A DNA stretch of 64,000 nucleotides. Origin: Candidatus Planktophila versatilis. Lineage in GTDB: Bacteria; Actinomycetota; Actinomycetes; Nanopelagicales; Nanopelagicaceae. Both the position numbers and the translations under genes were made by a program. Shown in pieces: positions 17,430-27,516 of this stretch. The notes under the pieces were generated by a model. It searched no databases and was not told the origin of the DNA. It saw only the letters and a program-made list of their open reading frames with translations. Location of the stretch: the NCBI RefSeq assembly GCF_002288265.1, contig NZ_CP016778.1:806001-870000 (forward strand), read 5' to 3'. How positions within the stretch are numbered: position 1 is the first letter of the stretch; every line of letters starts with the position of its first letter.

Positions 17430-17630
17430 TTAATACCGGTACTTCTGGGTTTCATTCGGACATTGCTTACACACTGCCCGCCAAATTTCATCGGCTTCCC
17501 GTCCGGCAGCTAGTGCTTCATTGACTGTCATAGATGCAAGCTCGCTGATGGCAATATCGTGTGCGAAAGATGGCGCCCAGGATTCACCGAATGAGAGCGT
17601 TAAGCGTTCCCGCAGATCTGAAATGCGCAT
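17430..17630 (-). CDS. DUF3046 family protein
   Basis: A 66-residue actinobacterial protein of unknown function. The pattern LRERLTLSFG, FAHDIAISELASMTVNEALAAG and EIWRAVCKQ matches DUF3046, which is typically encoded next to recA in this phylum. A GAGA element precedes the start, 11 nt after the TetR-type gene. It is probably cytosolic and all-helical. Confidence 0.87.
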   Translation of the reverse strand: MRISDLRERLTLSFGESWAPSFAHDIAISELASMTVNEALAAGREADEIWRAVCKQCPNETQKYRY

Positions 17631-17641
17631 AGCTAAATCTC

Positions 17642-18190
17642 TTAAAACAATGTGCGATCGACGAGTAACTCTGCCTGCTCACGTGATTGTTTCGGAGTTA
17701 TTGGTTGCATTACCTGTCCAAGCAGCCAGCGCATGGCAACTCCGGTGCCCGCCTCAGATTTGATTGCCCCATAGATGCATTGCGCAAGGGTGAGATAGAG
17801 CGGATTTTCTGAATGAGACATGATTGCGATCAGCATCTGCCCATCGTGTGTTCTCATGGAAGCAAGTGCGGTATCGGCTGAGACTTCACGCGACAAGGTT
17901 TCTAGCGCATCGGCTGGGGTGCCAGCGCGCTCGGCCAACTCAACAAGTCGTTCTACTTCGGCAGTTAAGAGGGCAAGTAATACCGCGCTCTTATCTCGGT
18001 AGTGGTTATATAAAGTGGCGCGAGATACTTCAGATGCATCGGCAATTTCAATCATGGAAACGTTAGAGATGCCAAACTGGGAAATTAGTTTCTTTGTTCC
18101 TTCGAGGATTGCACTCTCGGTACGGCGGTGTATCCCGCCTTGCAATAGGTACTTAGGCTGCGTCGACAACGGAGAGCTTTGCACTTTCAC
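17642..18190 (-). CDS. TetR-family transcriptional regulator
   Basis: An up to 182-residue regulator with a TetR N-terminal helix-turn-helix ([36 protein letters not shown]) and a helical effector domain. The open frame starts at GTG 18188-18190, which overlaps clgR by 38 nt; a TTG at about 18143-18145 would avoid the overlap and start closer to the fold, so the first 15 residues are doubtful. The gene is inserted between clgR and DUF3046, where other actinobacteria often have pspA. Ligand and target are unknown. Confidence 0.85.
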   Translation of the reverse strand: MKVQSSPLSTQPKYLLQGGIHRRTESAILEGTKKLISQFGISNVSMIEIADASEVSRATLYNHYRDKSAVLLALLTAEVERLVELAERAGTPADALETLSREVSADTALASMRTHDGQMLIAIMSHSENPLYLTLAQCIYGAIKSEAGTGVAMRWLLGQVMQPITPKQSREQAELLVDRTLF

Positions 18191-18419
18191 GAGATGCGAG
18201 TTCGTGAGTTACCCCGGTCATGACCGAAGAGAGAGTCAGGCCGAGCGCTTCGCAGATTGCATTGAGAAGTTCAGAAGAAGCTTCTTTCTGTCCGCGCTCT
18301 ACTTCCGACAGATAACCGAGTGAAACGCGTGCTTCCCGCGCGACATCGCGAAGGGTGCGAGATTGATTTGTGCGAGCGTTACGAAGTGTGTGACCCACTG
18401 CTTGGCGAAGTAGAACCAT
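18153..18419 (-). CDS. clgR: XRE-family regulator ClgR
   Basis: ClgR activates clp protease genes and stress genes in actinobacteria. The 88-residue protein is almost entirely a helix-turn-helix, with the family hallmark [20 protein letters not shown] (about 32-51) and a short C-terminus. AAAGGAG lies 8 nt before the ATG. The position after pgsA and cinA/pncC is the classic clgR locus. Proteolytic control of ClgR through a C-terminal AA in other species fits the ending VVDAA seen here. Confidence 0.92.
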   Translation of the reverse strand: MVLLRQAVGHTLRNARTNQSRTLRDVAREARVSLGYLSEVERGQKEASSELLNAICEALGLTLSSVMTGVTHELASRESAKLSVVDAA

Positions 18420-18449
18420 GGCAACGCTCCTTTCGAATCTCGTGAGGTA

Positions 18450-18923
18450 CTAAGCGCTAAGGATACGCGCAAAGGTACCGATTGCGCTGGATATAGCGCC
18501 TTGGCGCACGCCATCGCGCCCGCCATCCAGGGTAAGCGTCAGGCTTTGATTGATAGGGCCACGAATTGCGATCCAGACTGTTCCTTCGCGCACCCCTTGA
18601 TAATCCCCGGGGCCGGCTACGCCCGTTGTTGAAATCGCCCAAGTAGTTGCAAACTTATTCTTTGCCCCCTCTGCCATTTCAATCGCTACCTCTTCACTGA
18701 CTACTTTGTATTGATCAATGACTGATTGCCCAACACCAAGTTCGTGCACCTTGACATCAGTTGTGTAGGAAATGATGCCACCAAGAAAAACCGCAGATGC
18801 CCCCGGCACTTGGGTAAGTGCGAAACCAAGTCCCCCACCAGTCAGAGATTCAGCAACGGCAAGTGTCTGACCACGGGAAGTTAATGTTTCAATAATTGAT
18901 TGCGCTGGAGATTGTGTGGCCAT
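18450..18923 (-). CDS. pncC: Nicotinamide-nucleotide amidohydrolase PncC (CinA C-terminal domain)
   Basis: A 157-residue protein equal to the C-terminal amidase domain of CinA; it deamidates NMN to nicotinic acid mononucleotide for NAD recycling. The sequence has AVAESLTGGGLG near the N-terminus, FLGGIISYTTDVK and STTGVAGPGDYQGV. The N-terminal CinA domain is absent. Its ATG follows the pgsA stop with no gap. Confidence 0.93.
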   Translation of the reverse strand: MATQSPAQSIIETLTSRGQTLAVAESLTGGGLGFALTQVPGASAVFLGGIISYTTDVKVHELGVGQSVIDQYKVVSEEVAIEMAEGAKNKFATTWAISTTGVAGPGDYQGVREGTVWIAIRGPINQSLTLTLDGGRDGVRQGAISSAIGTFARILSA

Positions 18924-19484
18924 CTATTTAACCTTGCCTTTGCCCGCACTTGTGCGCCAGGCGTTGATGTATTCATAGGCACTGGTGAGTGTCAAAATGA
19001 TTGCCACTGAGATAAATGCGAACTTAAACCAATCAAGGGAAGCTGGCAGTGGCAGCACGAAGAAGCCCACACCGAAACCCTGGAAGAAAGTCTTTAACTT
19101 TCCGCCCTTGCTGGCAGGAATTACACCATCTCGAATGACAAGTAAACGAAATATTGTGATTCCGATTTCACGGGTGAGGATAAGTATCGTCATCCACCAC
19201 GGAAAGCGGCCAAGGATGGAGAGTGAAATCATCGCCGAGCCAATCAGTGCTTTATCGGCTACTGGATCGAGAAAGGTGCCAAGGGCTGTGATGCGATTCG
19301 ATTGCCGCGCCCACTTTCCATCAACAAAATCTGTGAGTCCTAAGAAGAAGAATATGGTCCAGGCAATTATTTGGTTGCCAGCGTTATCTCCCCCATCAAG
19401 AAAGAGAAAGTAGACACCCACCGGAATAAAAAGAATTCGAGTAACTGTCAGCCAATTCGGTGTGATGAATGAAGGAATCCTCAT
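18924..19484 (-). CDS. pgsA: CDP-diacylglycerol--glycerol-3-phosphate 3-phosphatidyltransferase
   Basis: PgsA makes phosphatidylglycerophosphate. The 186-residue integral membrane protein has several hydrophobic helices and the CDP-alcohol phosphotransferase signature D-G-x2-A-R-x8-G-x3-D-x3-D, seen as DGKWAR followed by GTFLDPVADK, near residues 53-75. It overlaps rimO by ATGA and is followed directly by pncC. In this phylum a neighbour of clgR may alternatively be called pgsA3; the exact product was not distinguishable. Confidence 0.92.
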   Translation of the reverse strand: MRIPSFITPNWLTVTRILFIPVGVYFLFLDGGDNAGNQIIAWTIFFFLGLTDFVDGKWARQSNRITALGTFLDPVADKALIGSAMISLSILGRFPWWMTILILTREIGITIFRLLVIRDGVIPASKGGKLKTFFQGFGVGFFVLPLPASLDWFKFAFISVAIILTLTSAYEYINAWRTSAGKGKVK

Positions 19485-20863
19485 TGTGCCTGCGCCACCA
19501 AATCTGCGCCCATCGATTCAATAATCACCGCATCGACATACTCACCGACAGCAAATGAGGTGCCAATAAATGATGTTGTGCCATCTACTTCTGGGCCTTG
19601 ATGAGCCGCGCGTCCTTCTTGTAGTTCGGCATCTTCAATGAGAACCCGCACATGTTCACCGATGCGAGCTTGTGCGCGCACCGAAACCATCTCATCGGCT
19701 AGTGATGACAGTGACTCTACTCGTTGGCGGATTACCTCATCAGCGACCTTATCCAAAAGATCTATCGCCTCCGTATTATCTTCATCGGAATATCCAAATA
19801 CTCCCACTGCATCTAACTTTGCTTCCGTTATAAATTCAGCTAAATCGTTGTAATCGGCTTCGGTCTCACCGGGAAAACCAACGATGAAATTTGATCTGAT
19901 TCCGGCCTCGGGTGAGAGTGCGCGGATTTGCGTGATCAGGTGTAGGAATTTTTCTGAATCACCAAAACGGCGCATCCGACGTAACACTGTAGGGCTGGTA
20001 TGTTGGAAAGAGAGATCAAAATACGGCGCAACTTTTTCGGTCTCAATCATCGCTTGCAGCAGTGATGGTCGCATTTCGGCAGGCTGCAGGTAAGAAAGAC
20101 GAACTCGCTCAACTCTAGGGATTTCGGCAAATTCATGAAGGATCTTCTCCATCAACTTGATATCACCGAGGTCCTTGCCATAACTCGTGGTGTTCTCACT
20201 GACCAGAAAGAGTTCACTCACGCCATTATTGGCAAGCCATGTGGCTTCTTGCAGAATCTCAGTCGGCCTACGTGAGATAAATGAGCCTCTGAAATATGGA
20301 ATTGCACAGAAGGAGCAACGACGATCGCAGCCTGAAGCAATCTTTAGTGGCGCCCAGGGTGCATCTCCTAGCCGCTTACGAAAGAGGGAACCACCAGCGC
20401 CGACTGACGATGCAAAACTTTCATCACGCGCAGCTGCGCGTTCAACTGGTGCGATGGGAAGTAGTGCGCGACGATCGCGTGGAACGTGTGGCGTATGTGC
20501 ATTACCGCTAATAATTGATTGCAAGCGTTCTGAGATATCTTGATAATCATCGAAACCTAGAATTGCATCTGCCTCCGGAAGCGCCTCGGCCAGCTCTTTT
20601 CCATAGCGTTCTGCCATGCAACCCACGGCTACAACTACCTTTGTGGTGCCATGACCTTTAAGTGAGTTCGCGGCATAGAGGGCATCGATTGAATCCTTCT
20701 TCGCTGATTCAATAAAACCGCAGGTATTAACAACTGCGACCTCTGCAGATTCAACGTCTGCGACCAGGGTCCAGCCATCGGCGGCTAATCTGCCAGCGAG
20801 TTCTTCTGAGTCAACATCGTTACGGGCGCACCCCATAGTGACAATAGCTACGGTGCGAGACAT
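19481..20863 (-). CDS. rimO: Ribosomal protein S12 methylthiotransferase RimO
   Basis: RimO methylthiolates an aspartate of S12. The 460-residue protein has an N-terminal UPF0004 domain with cluster cysteines C12, C48 and C82, a radical-SAM CxxxCxxC (C179, C183, C186 in CDRRCSFC), and a C-terminal TRAM domain. TAACAT lies 7 nt before the ATG with no ribosome binding site, suggesting a leaderless transcript; the sequence between would even be anti-Shine-Dalgarno. It is coupled to pgsA. Confidence 0.95.
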   Translation of the reverse strand: MSRTVAIVTMGCARNDVDSEELAGRLAADGWTLVADVESAEVAVVNTCGFIESAKKDSIDALYAANSLKGHGTTKVVVAVGCMAERYGKELAEALPEADAILGFDDYQDISERLQSIISGNAHTPHVPRDRRALLPIAPVERAAARDESFASSVGAGGSLFRKRLGDAPWAPLKIASGCDRRCSFCAIPYFRGSFISRRPTEILQEATWLANNGVSELFLVSENTTSYGKDLGDIKLMEKILHEFAEIPRVERVRLSYLQPAEMRPSLLQAMIETEKVAPYFDLSFQHTSPTVLRRMRRFGDSEKFLHLITQIRALSPEAGIRSNFIVGFPGETEADYNDLAEFITEAKLDAVGVFGYSDEDNTEAIDLLDKVADEVIRQRVESLSSLADEMVSVRAQARIGEHVRVLIEDAELQEGRAAHQGPEVDGTTSFIGTSFAVGEYVDAVIIESMGADLVAQAQ

Positions 20864-20870
20864 GAAGGTG

Positions 20871-20876
20871 ATGTTA
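20871..20876 (-). promoter_or_regulatory. Candidate -10 box for leaderless rimO
   Basis: TAACAT on the minus strand, 7 nt before the rimO ATG. It lies in the 38-nt spacer after the RodZ-like gene. Confidence 0.42.
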
Positions 20877-20901
20877 CAGGGTTATCGGTAAGAAATCTTA
20901 A

Positions 20902-21633
20902 TTAGCGAAAGGTGCGACGGATTTCCTGATTCTGTCCGCCGAGCGGGCTCAATAATTTTCCATTATGTGTCACATCTACACCTGCCGGATTACTCAGGTA
21001 AATGCTGACCGAGGTGGCACCAGTGTAACTCTTGGTTTCACCTTGAAATATTGAACCTTTAATAACACTCTTGCCATCAACGACCACATTGATAAATGAA
21101 TTACCTCGCGTGGCTTCTAGTACTAGTGAGACAGATCCGGTTGAAGGCGATGCTGAGGTGGAAACGGTAGGTGCCGGTGTTGGCGTGGCCTCTGGTGTGA
21201 CTGAGGCAACCGGTGATGGTTTAGCAACAACTTCAGGAGTTGTTACCGAGGATTGATTTGATACTACGATCTGAATAGAACCCGCGACAACCAAGATGGC
21301 AACAGAGATAAGCGCCGGTAACTTCCAAGATATTTTTCTGGCCTCACGAGGGATTGTTCCAACATTGTTATCAAGGAGCTGATCGTGAATACCTCTATGT
21401 TCTGATGAGTGCTCAGCGTTGTACATCTCGACAAAATAATCTGCGGCTAAACCAAGTCGAAGAGCGATATTTTTAAGGTGTCCTCTTGCGTAGGTGTCGC
21501 CACCACAATGTGAAAAATCATTGAGCTCCATTTGCGAGATTAATCCGGCTCGCACACTAATCAGCGCGGCTAACTGATCTTTAGAAATGCCAGCAGCCTC
21601 GCGTTGATCGCGTAGTTCGCTGCCTGTGCTCAT
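20902..21633 (-). CDS. RodZ-like membrane protein with helix-turn-helix and DUF4115
   Basis: A 243-residue protein with an N-terminal XRE-like helix-turn-helix (HTH_25 type, residues 3-70, containing YARGHLKNIALRLGL), one transmembrane segment at about 105-125, a Pro/Thr/Ser-rich linker (130-165) and a C-terminal beta domain of the DUF4115 type. This is the RodZ architecture, a morphogenesis factor linked to MreB or cell-wall growth. A GAGGG site precedes the ATG. It sits between ftsK and rimO as in other actinobacteria. The cell-shape role is inferred. Confidence 0.85.
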   Translation of the reverse strand: MSTGSELRDQREAAGISKDQLAALISVRAGLISQMELNDFSHCGGDTYARGHLKNIALRLGLAADYFVEMYNAEHSSEHRGIHDQLLDNNVGTIPREARKISWKLPALISVAILVVAGSIQIVVSNQSSVTTPEVVAKPSPVASVTPEATPTPAPTVSTSASPSTGSVSLVLEATRGNSFINVVVDGKSVIKGSIFQGETKSYTGATSVSIYLSNPAGVDVTHNGKLLSPLGGQNQEIRRTFR

Positions 21634-21757
21634 GAAGGTCCCTCATTAAATGTATTGAGAAGAAGGCAATTGTAATAACTAACTACCCCGGTTGAGAACA
21701 GATCTGGGTGGTGAAGATAAGTCTCACCCACAAAAACCACACCAAATTTACCTGCTG

Positions 21758-24079
21758 TTAATAGTCGCGAAGCGTGGCAAGCACAGAGTCAATCTCATCT
21801 TGTTTAACTAAGACGGTTCTGGCCTTGGAGCCTTCAGAGGGTCCTACGATTCCCCTAGATTCCATCAGATCCATCAATCGTCCAGCCTTTGCAAATCCCA
21901 CTCGCAACTTTCGCTGCAACATAGAAGTTGAACCAAATTGAGTGCTTACTACTAACTCAACAGCTTGAATCAGTATCTCTAAATCATCGCCAATTTCTTT
22001 ATCAATATTCTTATTTACCTGCGCTACCTGTGTAACGTCATCACGATAACGTGGTGAAAGTTGTTTCTTAACATGGGTTGTCACCGCTTCAATTTCACGC
22101 TCTGAAACATAAGCACCTTGAATTCTTATCGCACGACTTGCACCCATTGGGATAAACAGTGCATCACCTTGGCCAATCAATTTTTCAGCTCCAGGACTAT
22201 CGAGAATAACTCGACTATCGGCGAGTGATGATGTTGCAAAAGATAGACGTGAAGGAACGTTGGCCTTAATAAGACCGGTGACGACATCCACACTTGGGCG
22301 TTGTGTAGCTAGCACTAAGTGGATGCCTGCAGATCTTGCCAACTGTGTAATTCGCACTACCGATTCTTCTACTTCGCGAGCAGCGACCATCATGAGGTCT
22401 GCTAACTCATCGATGATGACAAGTAAGTACGGGTAGGGCTCAACGATGCGATCTGATCCCGGAGGAGTCACAACTTTTCCAGCACGAACAGCCTTATTGA
22501 AATCATCAATATGTCTAAAGCCAAAAGTTGCAAGATCTTCATAACGAAGATCCATTTCACGCACAACCCAGGTGAGCGCGTCCGCTGCCTTCTTCGGATT
22601 GGTAATGATTGGAGTAATCAGATGTGGAATACCTTCATAGGCGGTGAGTTCCACGCGCTTTGGATCAATTAAAATCAGGCGCACATCATCAGGTGTAGCA
22701 CGCATCAAAATCGAGGTGATCATGGCGTTAATCATGGAAGATTTACCCGCACCCGTTGCACCAGCTACTAATAAGTGAGGCATTTTCGCAAGGTTTGCAC
22801 AGACAAAATTACCTTCAACATCCTTGCCAAGTGCAACCAGCATTGGGTGGTGATCTTGACCGGCAACGCTAGAGCGCATGACATCACCGAGGGCGACAAT
22901 TTCACGATCAGCGTTAGGAATTTCAATACCTACCGCAGATTTACCCGGAATCGGGGAAAGAATTCGCACTTCGTTGCTTGCAACAGCATAGGAAATATTC
23001 TTCGATAAAGCGGTAATTCGTTCGACTTTAACCGCATTCCCCAGCTCAACTTCATAGCGCGTCACAGTCGGCCCACGCATAAAGCCTGTTACCTCAGCAT
23101 CAATTTCAAATTGTTTAAATACTTCAGTCAGTGAGGCCACAACAACTTCATTAGCTTTGCTCTTCGCCTTTGCAGCAGGTCCTAACTTGAGCAGATCATG
23201 TGAAGGCAGCTCATATTTAATATCACTGGTGAGCAAGAGTTGCTCAGGACGTCTATCACTTTTCGGAGCCTCTTTAAGTTGTGCTTCCAACGGAGCTCTG
23301 GGAATCTCAACGGTGAACTCTTCATCGAACTCTTCTTCATCAATCTCATCTTCATCCTGATTCCAGGCGACCACAGGAGATTCAAAAGGTGGCGTATCTG
23401 AAATCTCAAACTCATCCTTGCTCCGTGATGGCTTTTTAGACCAGAGCCAGATGAAGATGACTTTGAGTTTAATTCCCACCTTTGAAATTGGGGTGGCAGT
23501 GATAATGAGAAGCCCAAAGAGAAAGATTGCAATCAGAACTGGATAAGCAAGCAGTGATGTCATCAGAGCAACCAACGGCAACGCTACCCAGTACCCAAGT
23601 AAGCCACCGCCTTCTCTGATTGCAGTAGCACCCGTTGCATTAACTGCCCCAAGTGAACCGTTGAGCAGGTGTGCTAAACCTGTTGTGCTCACTAATAGCG
23701 TGAGCGTTCCAATAGTGATTCGGCCAGTGACGTGAGCATCGTCAGGTTTTCTAAAGAGTCGCACTGCAAAGTAGAGCAGGACTAGCGGTGCTAAAACACC
23801 GATGCGACCAAATGCCCCGTAGAAAAATGAATAGAGATTGCGCCCCACATAGTTATCTGCCTGAAACCAAGTTCCAGCAAATGCTGCCAGTGAAGTTAAA
23901 AGAACAAGGAGTGCTGCGCCATCTCGATGATGTGCCGGATCTAAATCTCGCGCACCGCGAGCAACGAATCGAACTGATGCACCTAAAAATTTAGCAAGGT
24001 AGTGCCAGAGTATGGCTAAGCCGCGACCAATGGAGCCCAGTGCTGAGCGTGCGGATGTGCTTTTCTTTTTCTTAGCCAC
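21758..24079 (-). CDS. ftsK: DNA translocase FtsK/SpoIIIE
   Basis: FtsK pumps chromosomal DNA through the division septum and activates Xer recombination. The 773-residue protein has an N-terminal membrane domain with several helices (about 55-215), an acidic linker (219-262), a RecA-like motor with Walker [10 protein letters not shown] (440-448) and the [12 protein letters not shown]alker B, and a C-terminal winged-helix gamma domain that reads orienting sequences. The start is GTG; TAAGAT lies 7 nt upstream and there is no ribosome binding site. Its partner XerC is also in the window. Confidence 0.96.
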   Translation of the reverse strand: MAKKKKSTSARSALGSIGRGLAILWHYLAKFLGASVRFVARGARDLDPAHHRDGAALLVLLTSLAAFAGTWFQADNYVGRNLYSFFYGAFGRIGVLAPLVLLYFAVRLFRKPDDAHVTGRITIGTLTLLVSTTGLAHLLNGSLGAVNATGATAIREGGGLLGYWVALPLVALMTSLLAYPVLIAIFLFGLLIITATPISKVGIKLKVIFIWLWSKKPSRSKDEFEISDTPPFESPVVAWNQDEDEIDEEEFDEEFTVEIPRAPLEAQLKEAPKSDRRPEQLLLTSDIKYELPSHDLLKLGPAAKAKSKANEVVVASLTEVFKQFEIDAEVTGFMRGPTVTRYEVELGNAVKVERITALSKNISYAVASNEVRILSPIPGKSAVGIEIPNADREIVALGDVMRSSVAGQDHHPMLVALGKDVEGNFVCANLAKMPHLLVAGATGAGKSSMINAMITSILMRATPDDVRLILIDPKRVELTAYEGIPHLITPIITNPKKAADALTWVVREMDLRYEDLATFGFRHIDDFNKAVRAGKVVTPPGSDRIVEPYPYLLVIIDELADLMMVAAREVEESVVRITQLARSAGIHLVLATQRPSVDVVTGLIKANVPSRLSFATSSLADSRVILDSPGAEKLIGQGDALFIPMGASRAIRIQGAYVSEREIEAVTTHVKKQLSPRYRDDVTQVAQVNKNIDKEIGDDLEILIQAVELVVSTQFGSTSMLQRKLRVGFAKAGRLMDLMESRGIVGPSEGSKARTVLVKQDEIDSVLATLRDY

Positions 24080-24086
24080 ACATTCA

Positions 24087-24092
24087 ATCTTA
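24087..24092 (-). promoter_or_regulatory. Candidate -10 box for leaderless ftsK
   Basis: TAAGAT on the minus strand, 7 nt before the ftsK GTG. The same hexamer precedes dapA. Confidence 0.42.
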
Positions 24093-24128
24093 GGTGGAGA
24101 GTTTTTTTAGCGAGCGTAGGCGCGCCGC

Positions 24129-25814
24129 TTAGACCTCGATGACTACTGGAACAATCATCGGGCGCCGGCGATGTTTTTGGCCTACCCATCCCCCAATGGT
24201 GCGACGCACAACTTGTGACAACTGATGCGTTCCATTGACGCCCTCTGCAACTGCAGCAGCTAGAGCTTTTTCAATCTGCCCTTTCACCTCATCAAAGAGT
24301 GCGATGTCCTCATTAAAGCCACGCGCATGTATGTCAGGTCCAGCAACAATTTTTCCAGTTTGCGATTCGATCACAACAATGACAGAGATGAATCCTTCTT
24401 CACCCAGAATCCTGCGATCTTTGAGAGATGATTCGGTGATATCGCCAACGCTGCCACCATCGACATAGACAAAACCACATGGCACAGCGCCAACAACTTC
24501 GGCGTGGTGATCAATCAGGTCGATAACAATGCCATTTTCAATAATGAATGCGTTCTCGCGCGGGACACCTGATTCGATTGCGAGCTCTGCATTAGCTTTT
24601 AGGTGACGCCATTCGCCATGCACAGGAAGGGCGTACTTAGGCTTGACGATGTTGTAGCAGTAGAGAAGTTCACCCGCTGCTGCGTGACCTGAGACATGCA
24701 CCATGGCATTCGCTTTATGCACCACTTTAGCGCCCCATCGAGTGAGTTCATTAATAATGCGAAAGACAGAATTCTCATTACCTGGAATCAGTGAGGATGC
24801 CAAGATGACGGTATCGCCTTCTCCCACTCTGATCTGGTGATCACCGTTTGCCATCCGGGAAAGTGCTGCCATCGGTTCACCTTGCGAACCTGTGCAGATG
24901 AGCACCACGTTATCGTCGTAGTTTTCTAATTCTCGGGCATCAAATAAAATCCCTGAGGGAACGGTGAGGTATCCCATCTCTTGTGCAATCTTCATATTGC
25001 GAATCATCGAACGCCCAATAAATGCAACTTTTCTATTGTGAAGAGCTGCCGTATCAATGACCTGCTGCACTCTATGCACGTGCGAACTAAATGAGGCAAC
25101 AATAACTCGGCGCTTTGTTGATGAAATTACCCGATTAAGCGCTGGCATGATTTCCCGCTCCGATGGCGTAAAGCCAGGAACGTCGGCATTGGTGGAATCA
25201 ACCAGGAATAGATCTACGCCTTCTTCACCTAAGCGGGCAAATGTTCGCAAATCTGTGATGCGACCATCGAGTGGAAGTTGATCCATTTTAAAATCACCGG
25301 TGTGAAGAATTGTTCCAGCACTTGTGTGGATGGCAACGGCAAGTGCGTCCGGAATCGAATGGTTGACCGCAATAAACTCTAATTCAAATGGTCCGACATC
25401 TTCGCGCAGTCCTTCTCGAACTTCGCGCATCAGTGGAGAAATTCGATGTTCTTTACATTTAGCGGCGATGAGAGCGATTGTCAGCGGAGAGCCATAGACC
25501 GGAATATCACCACGTTCGCGCAGTAAGTATGGAACTGCCCCGATATGGTCTTCATGTCCATGGGTAAGAAAGATTCCAACTACATCAGCAAGGCGATCTC
25601 GGATGTAGGAGAAATCAGGCAGGATTAAATCGATTCCGGGTTGATTATCTTCTGGAAAGAGAACTCCGCAATCGATGATCAGTAGCTTTCCATTAGTTTC
25701 ATAGACGGTCATATTGCGACCGATTTCAGAGATTCCACCAAGGGCGACGATGCGAACTCCCCCAGCCACTAGCTTGCTAGGAGTTCCTAAGTTTGGATGC
25801 GGGTGTTGAGTCAT
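24129..25814 (-). CDS. rnj: Ribonuclease J
   Basis: RNase J is a metallo-beta-lactamase RNase with 5'-3' exo- and endonuclease activity. The 561-residue protein has THGHEDHIGAVP (about 84-95) supplying the zinc ligands, a beta-CASP domain (VASFSSHVHRVQQVID) and a C-terminal RNase J domain. It follows dapA by 9 nt, the common actinobacterial dapA-rnj pair. TAATTT lies 6 nt before the ATG and there is no ribosome binding site. Confidence 0.96.
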   Translation of the reverse strand: MTQHPHPNLGTPSKLVAGGVRIVALGGISEIGRNMTVYETNGKLLIIDCGVLFPEDNQPGIDLILPDFSYIRDRLADVVGIFLTHGHEDHIGAVPYLLRERGDIPVYGSPLTIALIAAKCKEHRISPLMREVREGLREDVGPFELEFIAVNHSIPDALAVAIHTSAGTILHTGDFKMDQLPLDGRITDLRTFARLGEEGVDLFLVDSTNADVPGFTPSEREIMPALNRVISSTKRRVIVASFSSHVHRVQQVIDTAALHNRKVAFIGRSMIRNMKIAQEMGYLTVPSGILFDARELENYDDNVVLICTGSQGEPMAALSRMANGDHQIRVGEGDTVILASSLIPGNENSVFRIINELTRWGAKVVHKANAMVHVSGHAAAGELLYCYNIVKPKYALPVHGEWRHLKANAELAIESGVPRENAFIIENGIVIDLIDHHAEVVGAVPCGFVYVDGGSVGDITESSLKDRRILGEEGFISVIVVIESQTGKIVAGPDIHARGFNEDIALFDEVKGQIEKALAAAVAEGVNGTHQLSQVVRRTIGGWVGQKHRRRPMIVPVVIEV

Positions 25815-25820
25815 ACAGTC

Positions 25821-25826
25821 AAATTA
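25821..25826 (-). promoter_or_regulatory. Candidate -10 box for leaderless rnj
   Basis: TAATTT on the minus strand, 6 nt before the rnj ATG. It overlaps the dapA stop codon, so a promoter here would lie within dapA. Confidence 0.33.
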
Positions 25827-26720
25827 TTTTTTCAACGTGATTCCACCAGCAATAAGATCTTTTCGTAATTGTTCGATCTGTGCTTCGGTGGCATCAACGA
25901 GTGGCAGACGAGTAGTTCCTCCTGGGAGTCCCATGAGAGACATCGCTGCCTTGGTCAAAATTGCACCTTGTGTGCGGAAGGTTCCAGTAAAGACTGGAAG
26001 AAGTTTCTGATGAATTTCAAGTGCGCGTGGTGCATCTCCAGCAAACCAAGCATCGAGCATTGCTTTGAGTTCTAAGCCAGCGGTGTGGCCACAGACAGAG
26101 ACGAATCCAACTGCTCCAACTGAGAGGAAGGGCAGGTTGAGAATGTCATCACCGGAATAGACCGGAATACCTGAGCGCTTAATCACCCATGATGTGGCTG
26201 CGATATTTCCCTTGGCATCTTTGAGGGCAACAATGTTCTTCACGCTTTCAAAGAGTTTGACGATGGTGTCAGATTCGATTTCAACACCGGTGCGACCTGG
26301 GATGTCATACATCATGATGGGAAGATCAGTTGCGGCGGCTACTGCGCGAAAGTGCGCTTCGATTCCAGCTTGGGGAGGCTTGTTGTAATAAGGAGTAACC
26401 ACCAGCAGTGCATCTGCCCCCGCATCTTGGGAACGCTTAGCTTGTTCAACTGTGTAAGCGGTCTCATTATCGCCAGCACCTGAGAGAACACAGATCTTTT
26501 CGCCAACGACGCTCTTGACCACTTTGATGATCTCAAGTTTTTCCGAAGACTTTGTGGTGGGAGCTTCACCGGTTGTGCCATTGACTGCAATTCCATCATG
26601 TCCGGTATCAACAAGATGTTGTGCCAATGTGGCAACGCCATCCCAATCGATTGCACCATCACTATTGAATGGGGTCACCATTGCGGTGATTAATCGACCA
26701 AAAGGAGGCTGGATACTCAT
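25824..26720 (-). CDS. dapA: 4-hydroxy-tetrahydrodipicolinate synthase
   Basis: DapA condenses pyruvate with aspartate semialdehyde in lysine and diaminopimelate synthesis. The 298-residue TIM barrel has GTTGEAPT (48-55), Tyr138 and the Schiff-base Lys167 (VALKDAKG). It lies between thyX and rnj; TAAGAT is 6 nt before the ATG and no ribosome binding site is seen. dapB, the next enzyme, is in the same window at 28758-29492. Confidence 0.97.
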   Translation of the reverse strand: MSIQPPFGRLITAMVTPFNSDGAIDWDGVATLAQHLVDTGHDGIAVNGTTGEAPTTKSSEKLEIIKVVKSVVGEKICVLSGAGDNETAYTVEQAKRSQDAGADALLVVTPYYNKPPQAGIEAHFRAVAAATDLPIMMYDIPGRTGVEIESDTIVKLFESVKNIVALKDAKGNIAATSWVIKRSGIPVYSGDDILNLPFLSVGAVGFVSVCGHTAGLELKAMLDAWFAGDAPRALEIHQKLLPVFTGTFRTQGAILTKAAMSLMGLPGGTTRLPLVDATEAQIEQLRKDLIAGGITLKK

Positions 26721-26726
26721 CCGCGC

Positions 26727-26732
26727 ATCTTA
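26727..26732 (-). promoter_or_regulatory. Candidate -10 box for leaderless dapA
   Basis: TAAGAT on the minus strand, 6 nt before the dapA ATG, in the 16-nt spacer after thyX. Confidence 0.42.
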
Positions 26733-26736
26733 TCGC

Positions 26737-27456
26737 TTAAGGCGCAATACGACCAGATTTTTCAAAGGCTCCGTATGTCAAAGGCATCAATTTCGCGAAC
26801 TCGGCTTCCATTTTTTCGGCAACCATCTCGATTTCTCGCTGCGGATAGCTTGGAAAGTGCGAACCTTCACGAGATGTGCGCAGGGATAAAAAGTTCATCA
26901 GTGCACGTGCATTCATGGTGACATACATAGATGAATACGTTGCGACCGGCAAAACTACTCGCGCAACTTCGCGGGCAACGCCAGCCTCTAACATCTTCAC
27001 ATATGACTCATAGGCAATGACATATGCATCCTTCATCGCCTTAACTGTTATTTCAAATTGTTCTGGCGTTCCATCTTCAAATGTGTAAGCACCAGTCTTA
27101 CCAACCTGAATAAGTTTGCGCTCTTTCGAAGGAATATAGAAAACTGGCTTGAGTTCACGGTAGCGACCAGATTCTTCGTTATAGGAAGCGATGCGATGGC
27201 GCATAAATTCACGGAAGACGAAGATGGGTGCTGAGACAAAGAAAGTCATCGAGGTGTGCTCGAAAGGTGATCCATGGCGTTCGCGTGCAAGATAGTTAAT
27301 CAGCCCGGCAGATCGCGCTGGATCTTCACCAATTTCATCAAGTGACTGCTCACCGGCGGTTGATACTCGAGCGGCCCAAATGACATCAGCATCACTTGCA
27401 CTTGATTTAACAAGCTCTACTGATACATCGTCTCTATAAATTACGGTCTCAGACAT
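26737..27456 (-). CDS. thyX: FAD-dependent thymidylate synthase ThyX
   Basis: ThyX makes dTMP with folate and reduced flavin. The 239-residue protein has a perfect ThyX motif RHRxxSxNxxSxRY at residues 86-99 (RHRIASYNEESGRY). TAAGGT lies 6 nt before the ATG; the AAGG within it might instead act as a ribosome binding site, so leaderless or led initiation cannot be separated. It is divergent from azlC and starts the run thyX-dapA-rnj. Confidence 0.97.
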   Translation of the reverse strand: MSETVIYRDDVSVELVKSSASDADVIWAARVSTAGEQSLDEIGEDPARSAGLINYLARERHGSPFEHTSMTFFVSAPIFVFREFMRHRIASYNEESGRYRELKPVFYIPSKERKLIQVGKTGAYTFEDGTPEQFEITVKAMKDAYVIAYESYVKMLEAGVAREVARVVLPVATYSSMYVTMNARALMNFLSLRTSREGSHFPSYPQREIEMVAEKMEAEFAKLMPLTYGAFEKSGRIAP

Positions 27457-27516
27457 GTTCGCACCTTATCTATCTACCCCCCTCCACTTGCTGCATATCT
27501 AGGGCAGAATGTCCGC